Shown: in pieces, positions 1-9,545 of the stretch
Numbering within the stretch: position 1 is the stretch's first letter
How the letters are laid out: each line of letters begins with the position of its first letter
Source of the DNA: an uncultured Bacteroidales bacterium
GTDB taxonomy: Bacteria; Bacteroidota; Bacteroidia; Bacteroidales; Bacteroidaceae
Direction of reading: 5' to 3'
Assembly (NCBI GenBank): GCA_902775375.1
Contig: CACYLU010000005.1
Coordinates: 79,324-143,323, forward strand
DNA length: 64,000 nt
Position numbers and translations under genes: made by a program
The notes under the pieces: generated by a model
Database searches by the model: none
Told to the model about the DNA's origin: nothing
The model's input: the letters and a program-made list of their open reading frames with translations, nothing else

Positions 1-798
1 AACTTGCCACAGACACCACAGGGAATGCCGCAGCCAAAATATATCGAGCCAGTGGTGTATGAGGGTCCAGATGTGATTATTCGCCAAATTGACGAGCATA
101 CTTGGGAGGGCAACGGTCATTTGATGGCTAACGAGACCATTTATATCATTGAGGGTAATGAACGCACCATCTTATTAGATGCCGGCACAAAAATTGATGG
201 ACTGAAAAAGATTGTGGAAAGCATCACCAAGAAGCCGATTACGCTAATTGCCACTCACGTCCATCCTGACCATACAGGCAGTGCAATTCATGATTTCGAT
301 GAGATTTGGATCAACGCTGGTGATGAGGTGAATGTTCCTATGTTTATGACCGACTACAAAGGCAAGGTAAACTTTTTAGAAGACGGACAGGTATTTGACC
401 TCGGTGGCCGGAGAATTGAAGTAATATTCACTCCTGGTCATACACCAGGCAGCGCTACTTTCTTTGAGATGGATGGTAGGAAATGGGGCTATAGCGGCGA
501 TGCTTTCGGCTCTGGCAACTTGCTACTTACCACTAATTTCTCTACCCTTTTGGCCACCACTACTCGCATTGAGAGCTACATGAAGCGCCACAACATTGAG
601 AAGATGTATCCTGGTCACTACATGGGCAGTAACCCAGAGACTCAACAACGCATCAGTGATCTGAAGAAAATGTCAGAAGAGATGATTGAGGGCAAACGTG
701 AGGGAAATATGTTAGACCAAGCCATGCTGGGACTGAATGCCCGCATTCGTGACTTTGGAGTGAACATCAGCTATCGCTATCCCGATGGAGTAAAGTAA
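1..798 (+). CDS. MBL-fold metallo-hydrolase, 5' end cut by window edge
   Basis: The frame is open from the first base and ends at TAA 796-798; the TTG at position 4 is not a convincing start, so the gene probably begins outside the window with a signal peptide. The zinc-binding signature THVHPDHTG of the metallo-beta-lactamase fold is present, followed by the later family motifs TPGHTPGS (His), GYSGDAFG (Asp) and YPGHYMG (His). The spacing is that of hydrolytic glyoxalase II-like members. The substrate cannot be told from sequence. It lies 28 bp upstream of a secreted carboxylesterase and a rhamnosidase on the same strand, which suggests a shared role in breaking down a plant glycoside or ester. 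That is inference from neighbours only. Confidence 0.85.
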   Translation, partial: NLPQTPQGMPQPKYIEPVVYEGPDVIIRQIDEHTWEGNGHLMANETIYIIEGNERTILLDAGTKIDGLKKIVESITKKPITLIATHVHPDHTGSAIHDFDEIWINAGDEVNVPMFMTDYKGKVNFLEDGQVFDLGGRRIEVIFTPGHTPGSATFFEMDGRKWGYSGDAFGSGNLLLTTNFSTLLATTTRIESYMKRHNIEKMYPGHYMGSNPETQQRISDLKKMSEEMIEGKREGNMLDQAMLGLNARIRDFGVNISYRYPDGVK

Positions 799-826
799 AT
801 CAATATAGAAACGAAACATCAAACTT

Positions 827-2458
827 ATGAAGAAGATATTTACTACTGCTTGCATAGCATTATTTGCAGCTACCATGAATGCCCAGATGCTGCACACCAC
901 AGTGGCTCAAGGCGAAGTGGAAGGTGTTGAGCAAAACGGACTGGCTCACTATAAGGGTATTCCGTTCGCTACACCTCCTGTGGGCGACTTGCGATGGAAA
1001 GCTCCGCGTCCTGCCCAGAAATGGCAGGGAGTGTATAAGGCTGACAGCTTCAAGGCTAAGCCATATCAACAGAGCCAGGGACCTGCGCGACCTGACCAGC
1101 CTGGTGTGAGCGAGGACTGCCTCTACTTGAATATTCTGACTCCTGCCAAGAAAGCTGGCGAAGGGTTGCCTGTGTTGGTATGGATTCATGGTGGTGGCTT
1201 CAATACGGGTGCGTCATGGGAGAATAACGGTGAGAAATTCGCACAGGCTGGCATCGTATATGCTGCCATTACTTACCGCACTAACGTGTTTGGCTTCCTT
1301 TCATTGCCCGAGCTGAGCCAGGAGAGCCAGAAGGAAAACGGTCGTGCCATCAGTGGCAACTATGGCTTAATGGACCAGATTATGGCACTTCAGTGGATTC
1401 ACGACAACATTGCTGCCTTTGGCGGTGACCCTGCGAAGGTGACCATCATGGGCGAGAGCGCTGGGGCTATTTCGGTAGCGATGCTCTGCCAGAGTCCTTT
1501 GGCAAAAGGGCTGTTCCGTGGAGCAATCTCTGAGAGCGGAGGCAATATGGCACCAGAGGATAATATACGCATAGACAACAACTCTATCCGCAATATGGCT
1601 GGTAGTGAGCAATATGGCAAGGACTTCATCAACCGCATCGGTATGGGCAAGCTGAAGCTGAAAGACTTGCGCAAGGTGGAGCCTGAAAAGTTCATGGGCG
1701 ACCCTATCGCATTTGGTGCAGGTGGTGCCTTGTGGCCTGTATATGACGGTTATGTGCTGAAGGGCGACCCTTACCCTATGTACCAACAGGGCGACTATAA
1801 CGATGTGAATATCTTGATGGGTACCAACAGCGATGAAGGTTCAATGTTTACCGGATTCTTAGGTGGATTCAAACCTGAACAATATGAGCAGGAAATGAAA
1901 GAAAGCTTCCCTGACCCTACATGGCAGCAGAAGTTCCGTGAGATGTATCCTGGCAAGAACGACCAAGAGGCTTTTGACGCCCACAGCGACATCTTCCGTG
2001 AGGCTGCCTTTGCCTGGCCTACCTATGCATGGGGAAACCTGCAAAGCAAGAATACCGCTGAAGGAAAAGGCAAAGGCAAGGTATATATGTTCTTCTTCAA
2101 CCACGCTAAGCAGAACTTCTTCCGCAACGGACAGAATACCAACCGTCAGTATATGACGATGCATGCTGGCGAACTGGGTCTAACTTTCGGACAATTAGGC
2201 GGTTTTGGTGGTCCTGCCAACCCAAGCGACGAGGCATTGTCACGCTTGGTGATGCAGTATTGGATCAACTTTATCAAGACGGGTGACCCCAATGGAGGCT
2301 ACCTGCCTCTGTGGCCTGTGTATGCCGAAGGAACTGAAACTGTGATGAACTTCCGCGACGGTGCTTACCTGACTGGCATTCACAACCTGCCTCAGCTGCA
2401 ACTTTGGGAAGAATATATGAAGTGGCGCAGAGCACACAAAACGACCATCAAAAAATAG
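827..2458 (+). CDS. Secreted type B carboxylesterase
   Basis: A 543-residue protein of the carboxylesterase B (alpha/beta-hydrolase) family, about the usual length. The first ~19 residues (MKKIFTTACIALFAATMNA) form a signal peptide, so it is exported. The oxyanion-hole segment VWIHGGGFNTG and the nucleophile elbow GESAGAISVAML (Ser ~211) are clear. GTNSDEGSMF supplies the acidic residue, and the HAGELGLTFG segment near the C-terminus supplies the His. It should cleave carboxylic esters, perhaps acyl or aryl esters on a plant glycoside. It sits between the MBL-fold gene and a GH78 rhamnosidase with gaps of 28 and 7 bp, so one transcript is likely. The ATG is preceded by an A-rich stretch typical of Bacteroidetes. 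Confidence 0.93.
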   Translation: MKKIFTTACIALFAATMNAQMLHTTVAQGEVEGVEQNGLAHYKGIPFATPPVGDLRWKAPRPAQKWQGVYKADSFKAKPYQQSQGPARPDQPGVSEDCLYLNILTPAKKAGEGLPVLVWIHGGGFNTGASWENNGEKFAQAGIVYAAITYRTNVFGFLSLPELSQESQKENGRAISGNYGLMDQIMALQWIHDNIAAFGGDPAKVTIMGESAGAISVAMLCQSPLAKGLFRGAISESGGNMAPEDNIRIDNNSIRNMAGSEQYGKDFINRIGMGKLKLKDLRKVEPEKFMGDPIAFGAGGALWPVYDGYVLKGDPYPMYQQGDYNDVNILMGTNSDEGSMFTGFLGGFKPEQYEQEMKESFPDPTWQQKFREMYPGKNDQEAFDAHSDIFREAAFAWPTYAWGNLQSKNTAEGKGKGKVYMFFFNHAKQNFFRNGQNTNRQYMTMHAGELGLTFGQLGGFGGPANPSDEALSRLVMQYWINFIKTGDPNGGYLPLWPVYAEGTETVMNFRDGAYLTGIHNLPQLQLWEEYMKWRRAHKTTIKK

Positions 2459-2465
2459 ATAATAT

Positions 2466-4877
2466 ATGAGAAAAGGTTTATTGACTTTGATTGTTATGGC
2501 TGCCTCTATGCTGTCAGCATCAGCACAGTATCCACTTCAGTATGTGAAGATGCTGTTGAAAGACCGCACCACATTCGACATGAAAACTGACTTGTGGGAA
2601 GCCACATGGATTGAAGTTCCTGGGGCACAACCCAAGGATTATGGTGTTTACTATTTCCGCAAGGATGTAAACCTGACAAGCAAGCCTCGCGAATTTGTGG
2701 TATATGTCAGTGGTGACACCCGCTACAAACTATATGTCAACGGACAGTTGGCCTCATTAGGCCCAGCGCGCAGTGATTCAAGGCACTGGAACTATGAAAC
2801 CATTGACTTGGCTCCTTATCTCAAGGCTGGCAAGAATGTACTGGCTGCACAAGTATGGAACGAGGGCAGTTTTACCCCAGTGCCTAATGCTACCGTGCAC
2901 ACAGGTTTCCTGATGATGGGCGAAGGTGATGCCAAGGTGGTGAATACCGACGAGACGTGGAAAGCTATTCAAGACCCTTCTTATACCCCCATCCGTCAGC
3001 AGGTTTCTGGCTATTACGCCTTAGGCGCGGGCGAAGCTATTGATTTCAACAAAGCTATCATAGGCTGGAAGGATAGTGATGCCGACCTGAGCCTGTGGAA
3101 AGATGCCAAGCCATTCGAGATGGGTGCTCCTCACGACAATAGTTTTGGTACAGGAGGGCTGTTTGACCATATGTTGGTGCCCAGCACCTTGCCTCAAGTG
3201 GAGCGCTTTGAAAAGCGCATCAGCAAGGTACGACTGGATGGTGGCGTGAAGTTGCCAAAGGGATGGCCTGCACTAGTTGTCAAGGCCACTATTCCTGCTA
3301 ACCAGAAAGTGGAAATATTGCTTGACCAGGAAGAACTGACAAACGGTTTCTTCCACCTTACTTTTAGTAAAGGAGCAGGAGCAGAAATCAATATTGGTTA
3401 TGCCGAAGCTCTTTATACCGACCGTGGTTCAAAGAAGGGCAACCGCAACGATGTGGAAGGATTGTATTTCAGAGGCAGAAATGATAAGCTGATATCCAGC
3501 GGCAAAGATAATCAGCAGTTTACATCGCTTGACTGGCGCACTTTCCGATATATAAAGCTGACCATTACTACCAAAGATGATGCTTTAGAAATCAATAATA
3601 TTAGTAGCACATTCACTGGATTCCCATTTAAACTGAATGCCCAACTTAACACCGACAGGCAGGAACTGCTGAAGATGATGGAGATTGGCTGGCGAACCGC
3701 ACGTCTGTGTGCCATTGAAACTTATACCGACTGTCCATACTACGAGCAGTTGCAATATTTGGGCGACACACGCATTCAAGCTTTAGTATCTATATATAAT
3801 AGTGGTGATGATACGCTTTGGAAGAATTTCCTACGACAGTCAGACATGAGTCGTAGTGCCGAAGGTGTGACAATGGGACGTGCGCCTTCTGAACTGCCCC
3901 AGTATATCACGCCCTATGCGCTGAGCTACATCTATTCTATCCATGACTATATGCGCTATGGTAAAGACCAGCAACTGGTGATGGATTTGATTCCTGGTGC
4001 CGAGCAGATTCTGCTTTACTTTAGCAAATACCAAATGGCGGATGGGCGCATCAAGAACCTGCCTGGCTGGAATTTCTCTGACTGGGTAGAGACAGAGGGC
4101 TGGCAGCAAGGTGTAGCTTTAGCTGGGCCTGATGGTGGTGGTATTTTGATGGACTTGCAATTATTGCTGGCTCTACAGATGATGACTGATCTGGAAAACT
4201 ATCAAGGCAACACGTACATGGCTAACCAATATAGCCAACGGGCAGAGTTGCTGAAAAAGGGCATTCAGGATGCTTATTGGGATTCAGGCAAGGGTTTGTA
4301 CGCACAGACCATCGAGAAGAAGCTGTTCTCACAGCATGCTAACTCGCTGGCCATCCTGACCAACATGGTGACGGGCGAACAGGCTAAACAGGTGGCAGAG
4401 AAGATGCTGAACGACCCTACTCTGTCGAAGTGTACCGTTTACTACAAATATTACCTGCACGAGGCATTGGTGAAAGCTGGTCTGGGTAACGACTACCTGA
4501 AATGGCTCAACATCTGGCGTGAGAATATTGCTATGGGGCTGACCACTTGGGCTGAAACCTCTAACCTTGTAACTACCCGTTCTGATTGTCACGCCTGGGG
4601 TGCAAGTCCTAACATCGAGTTCTTCCGAACCCTTTTAGGCATTGATAGTGCGGCTCCTGCATTTGCCAAAGTGAAGATTGAGCCTCACCTTGGAGACATT
4701 CAGCAAATAGGGGGTAAAATGCCTCATCCACTGGGTGACATTAAAGTAAGTTACAAAAAGAATGGCCAAAACTTAAAAGCTGAGATTGAACTGCCAGCCA
4801 ATGTATCTGGCTCGTTGATCTGGAATGGCAAGAACTATAACCTGAAAGAGGGGAAGAACAGTATCGAGACGAAATAA
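2466..4877 (+). CDS. Alpha-L-rhamnosidase-like glycoside hydrolase (GH78)
   Basis: An 803-residue exported protein (signal peptide MRKGLLTLIVMAASMLSASA). The N-terminal third is beta-rich, with a galactose-binding-like segment (YRKDV-type FRKDVNL, YKLYVNGQ). The six-hairpin catalytic domain follows. ETYTDCPYYEQLQYLGDTR (~418-436) is the characteristic GH78 block, and the TTWAET / DCHAWGASP block (~692-710) contains the expected general base Glu. The C-terminal beta-sandwich matches GH78. It probably removes terminal L-rhamnose from glycosides or rhamnogalacturonan-type chains in the periplasm. It is the last gene of the run and is followed by a strong hairpin terminator. Substrate specificity cannot be read from the sequence. 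Confidence 0.9.
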   Translation: MRKGLLTLIVMAASMLSASAQYPLQYVKMLLKDRTTFDMKTDLWEATWIEVPGAQPKDYGVYYFRKDVNLTSKPREFVVYVSGDTRYKLYVNGQLASLGPARSDSRHWNYETIDLAPYLKAGKNVLAAQVWNEGSFTPVPNATVHTGFLMMGEGDAKVVNTDETWKAIQDPSYTPIRQQVSGYYALGAGEAIDFNKAIIGWKDSDADLSLWKDAKPFEMGAPHDNSFGTGGLFDHMLVPSTLPQVERFEKRISKVRLDGGVKLPKGWPALVVKATIPANQKVEILLDQEELTNGFFHLTFSKGAGAEINIGYAEALYTDRGSKKGNRNDVEGLYFRGRNDKLISSGKDNQQFTSLDWRTFRYIKLTITTKDDALEINNISSTFTGFPFKLNAQLNTDRQELLKMMEIGWRTARLCAIETYTDCPYYEQLQYLGDTRIQALVSIYNSGDDTLWKNFLRQSDMSRSAEGVTMGRAPSELPQYITPYALSYIYSIHDYMRYGKDQQLVMDLIPGAEQILLYFSKYQMADGRIKNLPGWNFSDWVETEGWQQGVALAGPDGGGILMDLQLLLALQMMTDLENYQGNTYMANQYSQRAELLKKGIQDAYWDSGKGLYAQTIEKKLFSQHANSLAILTNMVTGEQAKQVAEKMLNDPTLSKCTVYYKYYLHEALVKAGLGNDYLKWLNIWRENIAMGLTTWAETSNLVTTRSDCHAWGASPNIEFFRTLLGIDSAAPAFAKVKIEPHLGDIQQIGGKMPHPLGDIKVSYKKNGQNLKAEIELPANVSGSLIWNGKNYNLKEGKNSIETK

Positions 4878-4893
4878 ACAGGCAGTTCATAGA

Positions 4894-4932
4894 AATAATA
4901 AAGCGTCCTCAATCGGGACGCTTTATTATTTT
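4894..4932. terminator. Bidirectional hairpin terminator
   Basis: A perfect 15-bp stem (4894-4908 with 4916-4930) and a 7-base loop. It is A-rich on the left and T-rich on the right, so it can act on both strands. It lies between the convergent GH78 gene and the beta-propeller gene. Confidence 0.85.
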
Positions 4933-4945
4933 AGTACCAACGCTA

Positions 4946-5878
4946 TTATTTCTTTTCATTTAAGCGATAGCTAACGAAAGCTACATGGCGGCTATCAGGA
5001 GCCCAAGAGTTGGTATTGATGGTGCCCTGACCACCAAAGAGCTCTGCTACAAGCTTAGGTTGACCACCTGCTGCAGGCATCAACCACAATTCAACATTAT
5101 AGTTAGCTAAATGCTGTCCTGGTTCCAGATCTCCGACATGATAGGTGATGTAGATTACCTGCTTGCCATCTGGAGAAACGTGTGGGAACCATGCATTGCG
5201 GGTTTCGTCAAACGTCATCTGGGTCTGCTCAGAACCATCGGCATTCATGCGCCAAACCTGCATAAGACCAGTACGTACACTATTGAACCAAATATGCTTG
5301 CCATCTGGACTATATTCTGGACCATCATCCAAACCTTCTGCTGTAGTAAGACGTTTCTCCTCGCCACCATTCACTGAAATAGTATAGATGTCGGCACCTG
5401 TTGCTACGCTACGGAAAGCGCAGTATGCCAAAGTCTGTCCGTCAGGACTCCATCCATGCAGGTAGCTAGGGCTGTATGGAGTGACCAGACGGGGTGTTCC
5501 ACCTTCTACGGGTAAAACATACACATAAGATCCCCAACCCGTGGTGGAATTTGAAGAAGAACTCACTGCTAGCCATTTGCCATCAAATGATAAGATATGA
5601 TCATTATTGCACTTACTCACAAACTGTGTGTCAACCAGCCCTACTTCACCTTTACCTTCTGGGTCAATTTTATAAATAAGACCGCCAGAATTGAAATATA
5701 TCCATTTACCGTCACGAGTCCAATTTGGAGCCTCTATCAAGTAATTGAATTCTTTAAGTACTGTACGCTGACCAGTCAGTATATCCAATACTTCCAATAT
5801 GCTCGTAACATTATTACGCTGCTGAGCCTGCAAGCCTACTGCTATGCAGAGCAAAGAAAACAAAAGAAATCGTCTCAT
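4946..5878 (-). CDS. Exported TolB-like (PD40) beta-propeller protein
   Basis: About 310 residues from the internal start MRRFLLFSLLCIAVGLQAQ, chosen because it begins a clean signal peptide and lies downstream of the promoter at 5907-5914. The body is a set of PD40/WD40-like repeats: GKWIYFNSGG, SPDGQTLAYCAF, SPDGKHIWFNSV, SPDGKQVIYITY and APDSRHVAFVSY. These resemble the propeller of TolB and of the dipeptidyl peptidase IV N-domain, but no peptidase domain follows. It is probably a periplasmic or surface binding protein. It is convergent with the GH78 gene and stands alone, so context adds little. Confidence 0.85.
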   Translation of the reverse strand: MRRFLLFSLLCIAVGLQAQQRNNVTSILEVLDILTGQRTVLKEFNYLIEAPNWTRDGKWIYFNSGGLIYKIDPEGKGEVGLVDTQFVSKCNNDHILSFDGKWLAVSSSSNSTTGWGSYVYVLPVEGGTPRLVTPYSPSYLHGWSPDGQTLAYCAFRSVATGADIYTISVNGGEEKRLTTAEGLDDGPEYSPDGKHIWFNSVRTGLMQVWRMNADGSEQTQMTFDETRNAWFPHVSPDGKQVIYITYHVGDLEPGQHLANYNVELWLMPAAGGQPKLVAELFGGQGTINTNSWAPDSRHVAFVSYRLNEKK

Positions 5879-5906
5879 GGTTGTTAAATATAATAGTTCA
5901 TTGTGA

Positions 5907-5914
5907 CAAAGGTA
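5907..5914 (-). promoter_or_regulatory. Bacteroidetes -7 element for the beta-propeller gene
   Basis: CAAAGGTA on the + strand reads TACCTTTG on the minus strand (TAnnTTTG consensus), 29 bp upstream of the ATG at 5878. No good TTTG -33 element is obvious. Confidence 0.5.
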
Positions 5915-5942
5915 CAATATTATTTTAATTGTGCCTACATTT

Positions 5943-5979
5943 TATAAAAAAAGAGTTGGCTACCCAATGAGAAGCCAAC
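5943..5979 (-). terminator. Terminator after ppiD-like gene
   Basis: A 7-bp stem (5955-5961 with 5973-5979), followed on the minus strand by a run of T (CTCTTTTTTTA). It is placed directly after the stop of the foldase gene. Confidence 0.65.
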
Positions 5980-6007
5980 CCTAAAATATATCAAGTAAAA
6001 AACTATC

Positions 6008-8140
6008 TTAGAACCACAGATAGCGAGTATCTTTCACATTCGCTTTCATATAAAGGTCATTACCGAACTGCTGGCGAGCAATGTTCACCTTGTTGTTCTG
6101 CAACATTTCCTTTTCTGCAGAAGCATCGTAAGTGTCATTAGTCTTGTTCTGAGCATAAGGCTGCAATACATAAACACCATAGTTACCCTTTAGTGGAGCA
6201 CTAGCTACACCTTGCTTACCTACCAATGCATCTGCACTAAGGATGGTTTCTGCACCACCAAGCGCTGCAACATAAGCTGGAGAAGAGAATGTTACACGCT
6301 TCACAGAATCGCTTACAGCTTCAGCCATAGACTTTAATTGCTCAAGAGAAGCGCCAGCAGCCTTAGCTAACAACTGCTCACCTTTTTTCTCGCGAATCAA
6401 TTCGCGTTTAATTTCATCTTGAACAAGAGCTAATGGACGATATCCAACTTTGTTAATACGTGCCACACCTACCTGCATCAAACGATCATTCTCACCACAT
6501 TCGTACAAGCCAGAAGCATCACCAGCTTTTGCCTCAAAAACCCACTTAAGAGCATCCTTAGTGTTTCGAATAGAACCAATTGTATGATCGGAATTCTGCA
6601 CTTCACCCTGTGTATAAAGACGGAAACCTGCATCTTCTGCATTAGCAACCATCTTTTCGTATGTATTGTTAGCAGCAACGAATTCACTAAAATTATTGTA
6701 TGCCTTATTATAGGTATCTTTGCTGAACTCAACTGCACGCTTTACGACAGCAACTTTATACTTAGGTTGAACAGCTTTCTTGGCAACCACCTCAAGTATC
6801 ACATTAGCTTGACTCAAGTTAAGGTTGGTGAGTTGATTCTGTGGCAAAGTAGTAATAGCCTCAATGTAACGGAGGTTGTCACCATCGACCTGAGCACCCT
6901 CGTAATTAGCAGAAGTAATCCATACTGGTTCGCCAGTCTGACCATAACGCTGCGCAATATCTGCAAACTGAGCGCCACCCTTGATAGCAGTAAAGATACT
7001 GTCTGCCAACTCCTGTGTACGAGCCTGAGTCTCACCAGTAACCTGAATTTGACGGAATTGTATTGAATCTGCCATATTGGTCACCTCTAGTTTCTTGAAA
7101 CTATTGATAGTATTGTCAGCAGTATTGTAATAAGGGCCAAACACGCCACCTACTTCTACAGAATCCAGACGAGCGACCACGTCAGAAGGCAAAGCCTTAG
7201 AAGTGTAATATAGATTAATAAATGGCTGTTCAGAACCTGACTGACGAACGAAAGTAGTATAGTCTGCAACCTCGCCTTTCAATTGCTCTGTATAATCATC
7301 CATCTCAGCCTCAAGAGCAGCACGGTCTTCCGCGCTTGCTTCTACCTGCACATCTATATAACGGATGTCGCGTGTTTCAACTAACTGACGATACTGTTCC
7401 TTGTTCTTCTCATAGCGAGCTTTAATTTCTGCATCAGTAACAACAACTGAAGAGTCGAGTACAGAGCTATAAGGAAGAGCTGCCATTAAGAAATCAGTCT
7501 GAGTAGTACGAGCATCAAAGCTATTCTGTGCCTCTACTGAGTTAGAAAGTAATGAATTGCTAAGCAGAGCCTGATACTTTTCTGCGAGACGGTTTTGACG
7601 CAAAGTTTTCTCTATGAAAGTCCAATATCTATAGATCTGTTGGTATTGTTGCATAACGTCAGCAGAGGTATTTGAAGCATTCATACTTGAATAGTTCACA
7701 AGGAACATATTCAGCATATCCTTATCAAATGTACCAGTAGTCTGATTCAGGAAAGGAGTGTTGGCCAAAATAGGAGCAGTACCTTGATCAATAATGTCCT
7801 GTACCTCTTCATCTGAAACAGTGAGGCCCAATTTAGAAGCTTCTCCTTCAATCAACTGATTGTTGACATATGCTTGCCAAACCTGATCTTTTACTGCATC
7901 ATTCTGCTCATCAGTAAGCGCTGAAAGGCCCTGAGAGAACTTCACTGCATCAGAATACTCCTCAAAGAGTGTCTGAAAGTCCTGAGCAGAAATCTTTTTT
8001 CCATTAACTTCACCTACATCCTGTGACTGACGGGGAGCTATTACCTTCCATGCATCACCAGCGATGAAGGCAAACAAGCCCAAGGCAATCACACCAATCA
8101 ACAACGGTCCATGAGACCTGATTTCTTGTAAAGCTGCCAT
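6008..8140 (-). CDS. ppiD: PpiD/SurA-like peptidyl-prolyl isomerase, membrane-anchored
   Basis: About 710 residues from MAALQEIRSHGPLLIGVIALGLFAF. That start is preferred over a longer ORF because the promoter element lies at 8208-8215. One N-terminal membrane helix (residues ~13-32) anchors a large periplasmic part. A SurA_N-like chaperone segment (VGEVNGKKISAQDFQTLFEEY) comes first, then parvulin-type PPIase segments around VETRDIRYIDVQVEAS and FRQIQVTGETQARTQELADS. Family members help fold outer-membrane and periplasmic proteins. It is the last gene of a run with OMP, TPR, LptC and CorC-like genes, an envelope-assembly context. Whether the parvulin sites are active cannot be judged by eye. 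Confidence 0.87.
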   Translation of the reverse strand: MAALQEIRSHGPLLIGVIALGLFAFIAGDAWKVIAPRQSQDVGEVNGKKISAQDFQTLFEEYSDAVKFSQGLSALTDEQNDAVKDQVWQAYVNNQLIEGEASKLGLTVSDEEVQDIIDQGTAPILANTPFLNQTTGTFDKDMLNMFLVNYSSMNASNTSADVMQQYQQIYRYWTFIEKTLRQNRLAEKYQALLSNSLLSNSVEAQNSFDARTTQTDFLMAALPYSSVLDSSVVVTDAEIKARYEKNKEQYRQLVETRDIRYIDVQVEASAEDRAALEAEMDDYTEQLKGEVADYTTFVRQSGSEQPFINLYYTSKALPSDVVARLDSVEVGGVFGPYYNTADNTINSFKKLEVTNMADSIQFRQIQVTGETQARTQELADSIFTAIKGGAQFADIAQRYGQTGEPVWITSANYEGAQVDGDNLRYIEAITTLPQNQLTNLNLSQANVILEVVAKKAVQPKYKVAVVKRAVEFSKDTYNKAYNNFSEFVAANNTYEKMVANAEDAGFRLYTQGEVQNSDHTIGSIRNTKDALKWVFEAKAGDASGLYECGENDRLMQVGVARINKVGYRPLALVQDEIKRELIREKKGEQLLAKAAGASLEQLKSMAEAVSDSVKRVTFSSPAYVAALGGAETILSADALVGKQGVASAPLKGNYGVYVLQPYAQNKTNDTYDASAEKEMLQNNKVNIARQQFGNDLYMKANVKDTRYLWF

Positions 8141-8207
8141 ATTTATTTTTTTAAGTTTTTTATTCGATAAGTTTTTATGTTCTTGGTTTTTATTTCCAAA
8201 AACGGTG

Positions 8208-8215
8208 CAAAGGTA
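8208..8215 (-). promoter_or_regulatory. Bacteroidetes -7 element for ppiD
   Basis: CAAAGGTA on the + strand (TACCTTTG on the minus strand), about 68 bp upstream of the chosen ATG. It supports the internal start at 8140. Confidence 0.5.
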
Positions 8216-8270
8216 CAAAAAAATACTAATACCCTATTGCTTTTTTTCAAAAAAAATCAATCAAATATCT

Positions 8271-9524
8271 CTATTCGTTCACTTTTAACCGTACAAGTTC
8301 TATTTTAGTAGCTGCCACCTTAATGATTTTAAAGCTGTACTTATCAATCTCAACGGTTTCATGCAATTTTGGGAAACTTTGATAACGATCTAGTATCAAG
8401 CCTCCGATAGTAAGATAATCATCAGACTCTGGTAAGCCGAGATCGAACAATTCATTCACGCGTTCAATTTCCAAACGACCGGAAAGAACATATTCATTAT
8501 CCCCTACCTTCTTGCACACATAATTAGAGTTGTCATGTTCATCTTCTATCTCGCCAAAAATCTCTTCCACTAAATCTTCAAGTGTTATGATGCCTGATGT
8601 TCCTCCAAACTCGTCAACCACTACAGCCATATTCTGCTTATCTTTGATGAACTTTTTCATCAACCTTTGCGCTGACATAGTTTCTGGCACAATAGGCATG
8701 GTCTTGATACTTTTTATCCAATTGTTGCGATTGCGAAACATCTCAGCAGAATGAATGTAACCCAGTATGTTATCAATATTACCATCAAACACAATAATAC
8801 GAGAATTACCTGATTCAATGAATGTACTAATCAATTCTTCTACTGGGGTCTTAACATCAAGAGCTAATATCTCTGTACGAGGCACCATGCAGTCTCGCAA
8901 TTTAACTGAAGAGAAGTCCAATACATTCTGGAAAATCTTTACTTCTGCCCCCAGGTTATCTTCGTTTTCTGCATTTTCAATACTGGACGATACAAAATAA
9001 TCAAGATCTACTTTACCAAACGCCTTCTCTTCAACATCACGATTCACCTTCTGCCCAAACATCCTCAATAAAACATAGGAAAGCATTGATGCAAATTTGG
9101 AAATGGGGTAAAGAATAATGTATAATATATAAAGAGGTACAGCGAATATTCGTAACATGAGAATAGGATTCATCTTGAAGAATGTCTTAGGCAAGAATTC
9201 ACCTGTAACAATGATAATCAAGGTAGAAATAACTGTTTGAAGAAATAGTACCACAAATTCATTGCCAATATCTCCCAATATGTATTTGTCGAGAATCTGC
9301 GCCATTAAGATACCATAGATAACGAGAGCTATGTTATTGCCTACAAGCATGGTAGAGATGAAATTACTTGAATGACGGAAGAAATGTGAAAGGATAGAAG
9401 ATGTGATACCTGGCTTGCGATCCATCTCCAAACGCAGTTTGTCAACAGAAACAAAAGCTATCTCCATTCCCGAAAAGAAAGCAGAGAATAGCACAGCAAC
9501 CAAAAGGCAAATCAATGTGTTCAT
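8271..9524 (-). CDS. CNNM/CorC-family membrane protein with CBS pair
   Basis: A 417-residue protein. The N-terminal DUF21/CNNM membrane domain has about four hydrophobic segments (NTLICLLVAVLFSAFFSGME onward). A cytosolic CBS pair follows (MVPRTEILALDV, TMPIVPETMSAQRLMKKF). Next comes the VVDEFGGTSGIITLEDLVEE block typical of HlyC/CorC proteins, and a C-terminal CorC_HlyC domain (GDNEYVLSGRLEIERVNELF). The family is linked to Mg2+/Co2+ efflux; the old name hemolysin is misleading. It sits between lptC and ppiD in the same orientation. A paralogue that better fits GldE is at 45332-46663. Confidence 0.9.
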   Translation of the reverse strand: MNTLICLLVAVLFSAFFSGMEIAFVSVDKLRLEMDRKPGITSSILSHFFRHSSNFISTMLVGNNIALVIYGILMAQILDKYILGDIGNEFVVLFLQTVISTLIIIVTGEFLPKTFFKMNPILMLRIFAVPLYILYIILYPISKFASMLSYVLLRMFGQKVNRDVEEKAFGKVDLDYFVSSSIENAENEDNLGAEVKIFQNVLDFSSVKLRDCMVPRTEILALDVKTPVEELISTFIESGNSRIIVFDGNIDNILGYIHSAEMFRNRNNWIKSIKTMPIVPETMSAQRLMKKFIKDKQNMAVVVDEFGGTSGIITLEDLVEEIFGEIEDEHDNSNYVCKKVGDNEYVLSGRLEIERVNELFDLGLPESDDYLTIGGLILDRYQSFPKLHETVEIDKYSFKIIKVAATKIELVRLKVNE

Positions 9525-9545
9525 TTATATAGTTCCCATTATATT

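Noticed and set aside
8271-9524. This CorC-like gene considered as gldE
   Set aside because: The paralogue at 45332-46663 lies next to ssb and mutY, the usual gldE position, so that one was given the name.
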